Shown here: one piece after another, positions 33,616 through 41,499 of the stretch
Layout: each line of letters starts with the position of its first letter
Numbering within the stretch: position 1 is the first letter of the stretch
From: Chryseobacterium phosphatilyticum
GTDB lineage: Bacteria; Bacteroidota; Bacteroidia; Flavobacteriales; Weeksellaceae
Direction: 5' to 3'
Assembly (NCBI RefSeq): GCF_002899825.2
Contig: NZ_PPED02000008.1
Location: forward strand, 1-64,000
DNA length: 64,000 bases
Translations under genes and position numbers: made by a program
The notes under the pieces: model-generated
Database searches by the model: none
Told to the model about the DNA's origin: nothing
What the model saw: only the letters and a program-made list of their open reading frames with translations

Positions 33616-35835
33616 ATGTATAAACTTTTTCAAATGAATTGTAAACTTCCAACTTTAGTTTCTGCAGTTGTATCCTTCCTTTTTTCAGGATCTGTGCTTG
33701 CTCAGGAAACTCCAAAGTACGATTATGTAGAAGCTTTTAAGCCCTTTTTCTATCCACAAACCGGTACGGAAACACGCTCAGCAAGTGGACAACCGGGACA
33801 TGCCTATTGGCAAAATTCAGCAGATTATCACTTGAATGTGAGTCTGAATGAAGATAAAAAAGAGATTACAGGTACAGCCGAAATTACCTATACAAATAAC
33901 AGCCCTGATCAACTGAACTTCTTGTGGCTACAGCTGGATCAGAATTTATTTGCAAAAAACTCCCGGGGGAACACAGTCATTCCGCTTTCAGGAAGCAGAA
34001 ACGGAGCAAATGGAGAAGACCTTGATGGAGGATATAAAATCAAATCAGTGAAATTAGATGGTGCAGAGGTAAAATATATGGTTATTGATACCAGAATGCA
34101 GATTGATCTTCCAAAAGAATTAAAGGCTAAAGGAGGTATAGCAAAAATTAAAATTGAGTATTCTTTTATCTCTCCTGCGTACGGATCAAACAGAATGGGA
34201 ATACAGAACACGAAAAATGGGAAGATTTTTACCATCGCGCAATGGTACCCGAGAATGTGTGTGTATGATGATGTGATGGGCTGGAATACACTACCTTATC
34301 TTGGAGCTTCTGAGTTTTATCTCGAGTATGGCCGTATTACTGCAAATATTACAGTTCCTGCCAATCATTATGTGGTAGCTTCCGGAGAGCTTCTTAATCC
34401 TAAAGATGTATATAGTAAAGAAGAGAATAACCGTTGGGAGCAGGCAAGAAATAGTGATAAGACGGTAATGATTCGCACAGAATCCGGGATGAGTAAAAAC
34501 CAGTCTTCAGGTACAAAGACCTGGAAATTCAAAATTGAACAAGCTCGCGACTTTGCCTGGGCTTCTTCATCTGCATTTATCTTAGATGCAGCAAAAATAA
34601 ACCTGCCGGGTGGTAAAAAATCTCTGGCTATATCTGCTTATCCTGTTGAAGTTTCCGGTGAAAGGGCATGGGGAAGATCTACAGAATACACAAAAGCAGC
34701 AATAGAACATTACTCACAAAAATGGTATGAATATCCTTATCCTGATGCGACAAATGTAGCAGGGAATGAAGGAGGTATGGAGTATCCGGGAATTGTATTC
34801 TGTCATATGAATTCTGCAGGAGAAGACCTCTGGGGAGTGACAGATCATGAGTTTGGACATACCTGGTTTCCTATGATTGTGGGATCCAATGAAAGGGTTT
34901 TTGGATGGATGGATGAAGGTTTCAATACCTTTATTAATGAACTATCCACGAAAGCATTTAATAATGGGGAATATTATAGCAAGGAAAAAGTATCCAGAGC
35001 CCAAAGTTATATGATGAATGATAATGCGGCGGAACCGATCATGGTAGGGGCAGACAATATGAAAGAAAGAAGTATTGGTCCTCTTCTCTATTTTAAACCC
35101 GGAGTTGGGATGGGAATTTTAAGGGAAGCTATTCTTGGTCCTGAAAAGTTTGATAAAGCGTTCAGAACTTACATTAACCGTTGGGCTTTCAAGCATCCGA
35201 CACCGTGGGATTTCTTCCATACGATGGAGAATGTTTCGGGAGAAGAGTTGAACTGGTTCTGGAGAGGGTGGTTCTTCAATAAATGGAAAATTGATCAGGC
35301 GGTTAAAGAGGTAAAGTATGTTAATGGAGACTTTAAAAACGGAGCTCGGATTACTGTTGAAAATCTTGGGCAGCTACCTATGCCTACTACTGTTCAGATA
35401 AAATTTAAAGACGGAACAACAAATACAGTGAAATTGCCGATCGAAGTCTGGAAAAGAAATGCGGAATGGACATTCAAAGTAGATTCTAAAAAGGAAATTG
35501 ATCAGGTAAGCCTTGATCCGGATGCTGTGGTTCCGGATGTGAATATGAAAAATAACAAATGGTCATCTTCTGATGCCAGGCCTACGGAAAAAATTAATGT
35601 AAAGGATTTTACAGGAACGTATGGAAATAAAGAATCTAAGCTTAAAATAATACTTACTGATAAAAATGGGATGCTGTACGGAAGTGCAGGAGGGGAGCAA
35701 AGTTTTCCGCTGGAATATGCAGGAAATAATACATTTACTTTCGAAGATGGTCATTTAACGCTGACTTTCAGTAAAGATAAAAAGACCATTAGTCTTGCCG
35801 AGGGCGGAAGAGAATTTAAATTCAATAAAGAATAA
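33616..35835 (+). CDS. M1-family metallopeptidase (paralogue 1)
   Basis: The 739-residue zinc aminopeptidase-like protein has a signal peptide ending VLAQE (about residue 30). The zinc site is HEFGH (411-415), followed by E434 in WMDEGFNTFINE, the exact HExxH-x18-E spacing. The exopeptidase substrate motif is GNEGGMEYPG (about 389-398). An extra C-terminal beta-rich domain (about 655-739) is absent from the second M1 gene at 41500. It probably degrades peptides outside the cytoplasm. ATGs at 33616 and 33634 both give a workable signal peptide; the first is kept. Confidence 0.9.
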   Translation: MYKLFQMNCKLPTLVSAVVSFLFSGSVLAQETPKYDYVEAFKPFFYPQTGTETRSASGQPGHAYWQNSADYHLNVSLNEDKKEITGTAEITYTNNSPDQLNFLWLQLDQNLFAKNSRGNTVIPLSGSRNGANGEDLDGGYKIKSVKLDGAEVKYMVIDTRMQIDLPKELKAKGGIAKIKIEYSFISPAYGSNRMGIQNTKNGKIFTIAQWYPRMCVYDDVMGWNTLPYLGASEFYLEYGRITANITVPANHYVVASGELLNPKDVYSKEENNRWEQARNSDKTVMIRTESGMSKNQSSGTKTWKFKIEQARDFAWASSSAFILDAAKINLPGGKKSLAISAYPVEVSGERAWGRSTEYTKAAIEHYSQKWYEYPYPDATNVAGNEGGMEYPGIVFCHMNSAGEDLWGVTDHEFGHTWFPMIVGSNERVFGWMDEGFNTFINELSTKAFNNGEYYSKEKVSRAQSYMMNDNAAEPIMVGADNMKERSIGPLLYFKPGVGMGILREAILGPEKFDKAFRTYINRWAFKHPTPWDFFHTMENVSGEELNWFWRGWFFNKWKIDQAVKEVKYVNGDFKNGARITVENLGQLPMPTTVQIKFKDGTTNTVKLPIEVWKRNAEWTFKVDSKKEIDQVSLDPDAVVPDVNMKNNKWSSSDARPTEKINVKDFTGTYGNKESKLKIILTDKNGMLYGSAGGEQSFPLEYAGNNTFTFEDGHLTLTFSKDKKTISLAEGGREFKFNKE

Positions 35836-35885
35836 TATTTCTGTTTCTGTAGAAAGAAATAATTTAACATTATTATTATACTTGT

Positions 35886-35919
35886 AAGGCTTTTCTATTG
35901 CAGAGAAGTCTTATTTTTG
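35886..35919 (+). terminator. Terminator of the M1 gene overlapping a -7 box for the next gene
   Basis: An 11-bp stem with two G-T pairs (35886-35896 with 35902-35912) runs into ATTTTTG. TATTTTTG (35912-35919) also fits the -7 box for the gene at 35942, without a clear -33 TTG. Ending one gene and starting the next may share these bases. Confidence 0.6.
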
Positions 35920-35941
35920 TTTCTAATTGATAAAATAAACT

Positions 35942-36769
35942 ATGAATTTCAGATTTTTAATTGTTTTCCTTATGCTTTTTGCATTGGGATTTTCGCAGGA
36001 TCTTACCGTAATGAGTTTTAATATCAGGCTCAATGTCGAATCAGATAAAGAGAACTCATGGCCCCAGAGAAAACAGGATGTCACCGATCTGTTAACGTAT
36101 TATCATCCGGATTATTTCGGAGTTCAGGAAGCATTACCTGATCAGATGAAAGATATTAAAAACAGGTTGAAGCATTATGATTACATAGGGGTTGGTAGAG
36201 ATGATGGTAAAGAAAAAGGAGAGTTTTCTGCTATTTTTTATGATACAAATAGATTTGAAGTAATAAAATCGGGAACGTTCTGGTTATCTGAAACACCGGA
36301 AGAGCCTTCAAAAGGATGGGATGCTGCTCTTAACAGGATTTGTACTTATGCTGTATTTAAAGATAAAAAATCAAAGAAGGAATTTCTGGCCATGAATCTA
36401 CACTTTGATCATGTTGGAAATGTAGCAAGGGTAAAATCTTCGGAGTTAATTCTGAAAAAAATTAAAGAGTTTAATCCAAAGAATTTACCTGTCACATTAA
36501 GCGGAGATTTTAACCTGACTGATGATTCAGAACCCATCAAAATTTTGTCCCAAAACATGAAAGATACTTTTTATCATTCAGAAACAAAACATTACGGCCC
36601 GGCAGGAACATTTACAGGATTCAACGTGAATGAAGTTCCTAAAGAAAGGATCGATTATATTTTTACCAATGGCTTCAAAATAAAATCTCACAGACATATC
36701 AATGACAGACGCGAAAATTTATTGTATCCGTCGGATCATTTTCCGGTAATTACAGAGCTTTCTTTCTAA
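35942..36769 (+). CDS. Secreted endonuclease/exonuclease/phosphatase-family protein
   Basis: The 275-residue product has a signal peptide (about 1-18, ending GFSQD). The EEP fold is complete: MSFNIRL (about 23-29), the metal-binding Glu in FGVQEAL (about 60-66), LHFDHVGNVAR, GDFNLTDDSEP (about 186-196) and the final SDHFPVI (about 264-270). Members cleave phosphodiesters in nucleic acids or lipids; the substrate cannot be assigned. It ends only 4 bases from the converging response-regulator gene, leaving no room for a separate terminator. Confidence 0.87.
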   Translation: MNFRFLIVFLMLFALGFSQDLTVMSFNIRLNVESDKENSWPQRKQDVTDLLTYYHPDYFGVQEALPDQMKDIKNRLKHYDYIGVGRDDGKEKGEFSAIFYDTNRFEVIKSGTFWLSETPEEPSKGWDAALNRICTYAVFKDKKSKKEFLAMNLHFDHVGNVARVKSSELILKKIKEFNPKNLPVTLSGDFNLTDDSEPIKILSQNMKDTFYHSETKHYGPAGTFTGFNVNEVPKERIDYIFTNGFKIKSHRHINDRRENLLYPSDHFPVITELSF

Positions 36770-36773
36770 TATA

Positions 36774-37460
36774 TCAATAGTCTGGAAAATCGATATCAAA
36801 TCCAATTCCTCTCAGGGATTGGATTTTTATTTCAGGGTCGTCACTGAAATACTTACGGAGTCTGCTGATAAAGACATCAAGACTTCTTCCGGTAAAGTAG
36901 TCATTGGTTTCCCAGATATTATCGAGAATCTCATCTCTTGTAATGGCAGAGTGGTTATGTTGCAAAAGATATACAAGAAGTTGCTGTTCCCGTATGGTGA
37001 GCCGTGCATTTCCATTGGGATGGGAAAGCAAAAGCTTTTTTGTGTCTAAAGAATATTGTCCGATTTTGATCAGGGTTTCAGTAACTGCAGGTGTTGTTCT
37101 TTTTATGATGTTTTTGATCCTTAGAACCAGTTCTTCGGGATCACAGGGTTTTGAGATGTAATCGTCCGCACCAATTTTCAAGCCGGTTAGGCGATCTATT
37201 TTCTGATTTTTAGCGGTTAAAAACAAGAGTGGAAAATTATTCTTTTCCTTTAAAATCATTTTAGCCAGTGAAAAACCATCAATATTGGGCATCATTACAT
37301 CCAGAATGCCCATATGGAAAGGAAAATAAGAGGTAAGTCGACTGACAATACCTTCAGGATTCTGAAACCAGCTGACCTCAAAATCTTCCAGTTCGAGATA
37401 CTGCTTTAAGATCATTCCGAAATCCGGATCGTCTTCTGCTAAAAGGATTTTAGTTTTCAT
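36774..37460 (-). CDS. OmpR-family response regulator
   Basis: The 228-residue protein has a receiver domain with acidic pocket AEDD (about 8-11), phosphoacceptor D54 in GILDVMMP and the switch Lys in YISKPCDPEEL (about 99-109). A winged-helix DNA-binding domain follows (about 130-228: LTIREQQLLVYLL ... GRSLDVFISRLRKYF, RGIGFDIDF). The frame is open ten codons further up, but the ATG at 37460 gives the standard N-terminus MKTKILLAEDD. It overlaps the kinase stop by 11 bases. Its likely targets include the TTAACC array upstream of the kinase gene. Confidence 0.9.
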   Translation of the reverse strand: MKTKILLAEDDPDFGMILKQYLELEDFEVSWFQNPEGIVSRLTSYFPFHMGILDVMMPNIDGFSLAKMILKEKNNFPLLFLTAKNQKIDRLTGLKIGADDYISKPCDPEELVLRIKNIIKRTTPAVTETLIKIGQYSLDTKKLLLSHPNGNARLTIREQQLLVYLLQHNHSAITRDEILDNIWETNDYFTGRSLDVFISRLRKYFSDDPEIKIQSLRGIGFDIDFPDY

Positions 37461-38811
37461 CAGTAGTTGTTTTTTCTTGTGGAAGATCATCAGTGTCGTA
37501 AGGAGCTGATATTCTAAATGTGCTTCCTTTACCCGGTTGGCTGAAAACCTCTATAGTACCGTGATATTGGGTTATGATTTTCTTTACCATGTACAAACCT
37601 AGCCCAAGTCCTTTGCTGTTGTGGATATTGTTGCTTTGTATCCGGTAGAATTTTTCAAATATATTTTTTAATTCTTTAGCTTCCATACCTTGTCCATCAT
37701 CTGAAACTACAATCTGTAAGTTTTGTGAGGCTGTAGTAAGATTGATAGTAACGATGGAGGCCCCATATTTTACACTGTTTTCACACAGGTTTTTAATAAC
37801 GGTTTCCATCAGGTTTTTATCAAAAGGAAGTTCCCCGGTAATGGTATTGTCAAACTTAAATTCAACCTTTGGGTAAGTAAAAGACAGATCATGAACAAAG
37901 AAATTCCAGTCTTTTGGCTGTATAAAAACAGGTTCCTCCGGATTTTCATCCTGATGAAGCTGAAATACGAGACTCTCAAGACGGGAGATCTGCCGGTCAA
38001 TAAGAGGAAGTGTTTCAGGGTTCCAACCTTTTTTTAAGGTTTTAGAAGCAATTTTTAAAGTGGCAATAGGTGTTTTAAACTCATGAGAAATATTATCAAC
38101 TACCGTATGGAGTACCTCTACTTGCTTTTGTTGTTTGATGAGGTTTTTGATGGTTGAAATATATATCAGAAGCACACATGAAAGAAGAAGGATACAACAG
38201 AAGATCAGCAGAGCAAGTTCTTTAAAGACAATGCTTTTGATATTGGTGATTTCAAAATCAATCTGGCTTTTCACATAGAAAGTATCGCGCCTTTCAATTT
38301 CTTTATGATCACTGTCTCTTTTTTTTGAGGACGTAGTTTCCCAGCTACTGGTATTTCCTATTTTAGGATTTTTTACTTTTTCTTTTGTTTCAAAAACAAT
38401 AAAGGGTTTGTCAATCAGTTTCGTGCTGTCCGGAAGATGGATAATAGAGGTATATTCAATCCTTGCAGATATTTTATAACCATCTTTTTGAAGGCGGTTG
38501 TCAATATAATGGCTTAGTCTTTTCCTGACTGCGTATCTGTTGTCGGTAAAATTTTTAATAAAATCCTTTTTGCTGATTTCCTTATTGTAATACTGAATGA
38601 TAACTTTTTGAAGGGCATCATCTTTTGTCTCCTGAGCGCGTTGAGTACTTTCCTCCGTGTCTGTATAAGCGGGAAGGCCATCGATCACTGACCTGTAAAT
38701 ATCCCGCTCCTTTACCTGATAGGTTTTATACATAAAATATACCTGTATTCCCAGTAAAAGAAGGAACAGGGCAGCAAATACAGAAATAAGAAATTTATTC
38801 TTGGAAACCAT
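37450..38811 (-). CDS. Membrane sensor histidine kinase
   Basis: The 453-residue protein has TM1 (about 8-28), an extracytoplasmic sensor of about 165 residues (about 30-195), TM2 (about 197-219), HisKA with the phosphoacceptor H243 in DNISHEFKTP, and HATPase_c with NLCENSVKYG, DDGQGM and GLGLGLYMVKKI. The sensor domain is unusually rich in charged residues and I do not recognise it. It forms an operon with the OmpR-type regulator and reads away from the TonB-type receptor gene at 39022. It resembles Bacteroidota RprX-type kinases in layout; that is an impression. Confidence 0.9.
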   Translation of the reverse strand: MVSKNKFLISVFAALFLLLLGIQVYFMYKTYQVKERDIYRSVIDGLPAYTDTEESTQRAQETKDDALQKVIIQYYNKEISKKDFIKNFTDNRYAVRKRLSHYIDNRLQKDGYKISARIEYTSIIHLPDSTKLIDKPFIVFETKEKVKNPKIGNTSSWETTSSKKRDSDHKEIERRDTFYVKSQIDFEITNIKSIVFKELALLIFCCILLLSCVLLIYISTIKNLIKQQKQVEVLHTVVDNISHEFKTPIATLKIASKTLKKGWNPETLPLIDRQISRLESLVFQLHQDENPEEPVFIQPKDWNFFVHDLSFTYPKVEFKFDNTITGELPFDKNLMETVIKNLCENSVKYGASIVTINLTTASQNLQIVVSDDGQGMEAKELKNIFEKFYRIQSNNIHNSKGLGLGLYMVKKIITQYHGTIEVFSQPGKGSTFRISAPYDTDDLPQEKTTTDEN

Positions 38812-38816
38812 TAAAA

Positions 38817-38824
38817 CAAAGATA
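38817..38824 (-). promoter_or_regulatory. -7 box immediately before the histidine kinase start
   Basis: The complement of 38817-38824 reads TATCTTTG, fitting TAnnTTTG, and ends 5 bases before the kinase ATG (38811). Transcription would start at or next to the ATG, giving a leaderless or near-leaderless mRNA. No clear -33 TTG is present, which would suit an activator-dependent promoter. Confidence 0.5.
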
Positions 38825-38861
38825 AAACTTTAGCTATTCTCACGAGATGATTATTTTGACG

Positions 38862-38942
38862 TTAACCTTTCATTAACCTGAGGTCCGGATTTCGACTGAA
38901 ACGGGAAAAAGCCATTAACCTGCCATTAACCGTCTGTTAACC
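38862..38942. promoter_or_regulatory. Five TTAACC repeats with 11-bp period, probable response-regulator operator
   Basis: TTAACC lies at 38862-38867, 38873-38878, 38915-38920, 38926-38931 and 38937-38942. The starts are 11 bp apart within each cluster, and the clusters are 42 bp apart (38873 to 38915, about four helix turns). Direct repeats of about 11 bp are how OmpR/PhoB-type dimers bind DNA. The array sits between the kinase promoter and the divergent receptor gene. Confidence 0.7.
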
Positions 38943-39021
38943 GAAATTCTCCTGCTCAATCCAGAATTTTGTACACCAGAACAACACATATGATTGTTCA
39001 GAATTATAAAAAAAAACAGAT

Positions 39022-41391
39022 ATGTATAAAATTCTTCTTTTGCTATGTCTTCCTGTAATGCTGTTGGCTCAAAAGCAAAAACTAGCGGGAACAGTAATGA
39101 ACAACGACAGTGAAAAACTTCAGGCAGTACAGATTGAATTATATGATTCTAAAAATGAACTGATCACTGAGTTTAAAACGGATGCTGATGGAAACTTCAC
39201 ATGGGAGGGCATTTCTGAAACTGACGTAAAAATTGTTGTAAAGAATAAAGGCTATTCTCTGTTTGAAAAAAAACTTGATCTTGAAAAGACTAAAGCTCTA
39301 CAAATTATTCTTAGCAAAGAATCAAACAAAATAGGAGAGGTCATTATAACCAAACGGAAACCTGTGGTGAAACGGAAGGTAGACCGTCTGGAGTTTAATG
39401 TCGAAAATAGTAATATTTCATCTTTGAATGCCTGGGAAATTCTTAAAAATACACCGGGAGTAACCACTAATAATAATGTGCTAAGAATAAAAGGAAGTAG
39501 CGGTATTCTGGTAACCATCAATGACAAAAAAGTAATGCTGTCCGGAGATGAGCTAAAAAATCTTCTCGAAAATACCCAGGGAGATGAGGTAAAGTCTGTA
39601 GAGGTCATTACCAATCCACCAGCAAAATATGAAGCATCGGGTAGTTCTGTACTCAACATTGTCATGAAAAAAAATAAGATTGAAGGATATAGAAGTATTC
39701 TTACCTCCAAATATATTCAGACACAATATGCCAAAGCGGTTTTCGGACTTTCACAATATTACAAAAAAGATAAACTTTCGGTGATGGCAAGCTATTTCAG
39801 AGGTTTGGGAACTTATTACCGCGAAGGAACAGACCACGTCAATTACCCGGAAAGCCAGACAAGATGGATAAGTACCATGAACAGAAAGGATAAAAACACT
39901 AACCAGAATACCCTGAATTTTAATGTGGAATATGAGTTGGATAGTCTGACCAACTTGAGTCTTAACTATTCAGGGTTTTTCTATCCGAAGTCTTACGGAA
40001 CCTATCATGTGCCTACACTGATTTATAATAGTCAGGATGTGGCGGAATCCAATTATACGACGGTCAATGACCACCGCAACCGTGTTACGAATAATGCTTT
40101 GAGCTTTCAGGTGGACAGAAAACTGAATACAAAGAGTAAATTATCCTGGATAAATTATTTAGCCGGAAATAATTCGGATAAATTCCAGAATGTGAATACA
40201 TATCTCAACTTTGCCGGGCAGCCTCCGAGAGAAGAAAATTTTCAGACGCAAAATAATTCGGATGTTCAGTTGTATTCTTCACAGTTAGATTATCAATGGA
40301 AAAATGACAAACTGGAATTTGAATCGGGAGCAAAATACAGCTTTGTAAAGACCAGAAGTACACTTGATTTTTCTGATAATGAAAACGGGCTTTTACAGTA
40401 TAGACCCGAAAAAAGCAGTGTTTTTGATTATAAAGAATATAATTTTGGCCTCTATTCTTCACTCTCATATACTCTGGGAAAATGGAGTTTCAAAGGTGGA
40501 CTTCGCGCTGAAATGACCAATCTGGAAGGAATCGTTTCCGAGCCTTATGAGCTGAATGAAAATAAATACTGGAAGTTTTTTCCCACTTTTTATGCACAAT
40601 ACACGACAGATGATAAACATGAGTTTGGCTTTTCTTACGGGAAAAGGATCACCAGACCTTTCTATTCATGGTTGAATCCTGCCAAATCTTATTATAACCT
40701 GTTTTCCTACTATCAGGGAGATCCGAAATTAAAAGCCACAATTACCCATAATCTGAATTTTACTTATTCATGGAAGGAATGGAATATAGATTTGTATTAC
40801 CGGAAAGAAATCTATCCGTCAATGGAAATCTCATATCAGGAGCCAAGTACCCACAACCTTATTTATTATTTTACCAATATTGAGAATGGCGAGGCTTTTG
40901 GGCTGAGCTTATATAAAAGCTTTCAGGTGAAACCCTGGTGGAATATCATTGTGTCTGAAAATCTAGAGCATAATGAAAACAATTTCAAGGGAACCGACGG
41001 GGCGCTTTACAAAAATAAGGTCTGGAATCTGGATTCTAATGTTTCTACCAGCTTTACCCTGAATAAAAGCAGTGACTGGAAAATGGAAGTGGGGCACCGT
41101 TACAACTCCCCGGGCATTCAGGGAACTTTCAGGATTTCCGGAGTATGGTCAGCCTATTTTGTGATGAACAGAAAGTTTTTTAATAAAAAGCTCGAAGCAA
41201 GCTTATTTTTTAACGATATATTCAGAACCACAGGAAAAAAAGTAAGTACAAAATATGCCAATCAGGATAATTATTATCTGGATTATGGCGATGCACAGGG
41301 TTTTACACTTTCTCTGAAATACAATTTTGGAAATCAATCCGTAAAAAATGCCAAAACAATAAAAAAGACAGCAGAACAAGATCGTTTATAG
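39022..41391 (+). CDS. TonB-dependent-receptor-like outer-membrane beta-barrel protein (OMP_b-brl_3 type)
   Basis: The 789-residue product has a signal peptide (about 1-16). A CarboxypepD_reg-like domain (about 18-100; KLAGTVMNNDSEKLQAVQIEL) is followed by a plug-like domain (about 115-220, WEILKNTPGVTTNNNVLRIKG) and a barrel of many amphipathic strands. RITRPFYSWLNPAKSYYN (about 546-563) and GDPKLKAT are typical of this Bacteroidota branch. It ends without the canonical C-terminal Phe. It is divergent from the two-component operon, with the TTAACC array between, so control by that system is likely. The ligand is unknown. Confidence 0.87.
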   Translation: MYKILLLLCLPVMLLAQKQKLAGTVMNNDSEKLQAVQIELYDSKNELITEFKTDADGNFTWEGISETDVKIVVKNKGYSLFEKKLDLEKTKALQIILSKESNKIGEVIITKRKPVVKRKVDRLEFNVENSNISSLNAWEILKNTPGVTTNNNVLRIKGSSGILVTINDKKVMLSGDELKNLLENTQGDEVKSVEVITNPPAKYEASGSSVLNIVMKKNKIEGYRSILTSKYIQTQYAKAVFGLSQYYKKDKLSVMASYFRGLGTYYREGTDHVNYPESQTRWISTMNRKDKNTNQNTLNFNVEYELDSLTNLSLNYSGFFYPKSYGTYHVPTLIYNSQDVAESNYTTVNDHRNRVTNNALSFQVDRKLNTKSKLSWINYLAGNNSDKFQNVNTYLNFAGQPPREENFQTQNNSDVQLYSSQLDYQWKNDKLEFESGAKYSFVKTRSTLDFSDNENGLLQYRPEKSSVFDYKEYNFGLYSSLSYTLGKWSFKGGLRAEMTNLEGIVSEPYELNENKYWKFFPTFYAQYTTDDKHEFGFSYGKRITRPFYSWLNPAKSYYNLFSYYQGDPKLKATITHNLNFTYSWKEWNIDLYYRKEIYPSMEISYQEPSTHNLIYYFTNIENGEAFGLSLYKSFQVKPWWNIIVSENLEHNENNFKGTDGALYKNKVWNLDSNVSTSFTLNKSSDWKMEVGHRYNSPGIQGTFRISGVWSAYFVMNRKFFNKKLEASLFFNDIFRTTGKKVSTKYANQDNYYLDYGDAQGFTLSLKYNFGNQSVKNAKTIKKTAEQDRL

Positions 41392-41466
41392 TATGGTTTT
41401 AATGTAAAATAAATAGTAATAAAATATTATTACGTAAGATATGTCTCTTCTGTGTTACATTTTCGC

Positions 41467-41474
41467 TATTTTTG
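41467..41474 (+). promoter_or_regulatory. -7 box upstream of the second M1 peptidase
   Basis: TATTTTTG fits TAnnTTTG and ends 25 bases before the ATG at 41500. The -33 element is not clear. Confidence 0.45.
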
Positions 41475-41499
41475 ATACTTATCTCTAAAAAAGATCGTT

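Noticed and set aside
39252..39710. 152-codon minus-strand frame
   Set aside because: Antisense to the well-supported receptor gene; composition is shadow-like and it has no motif.
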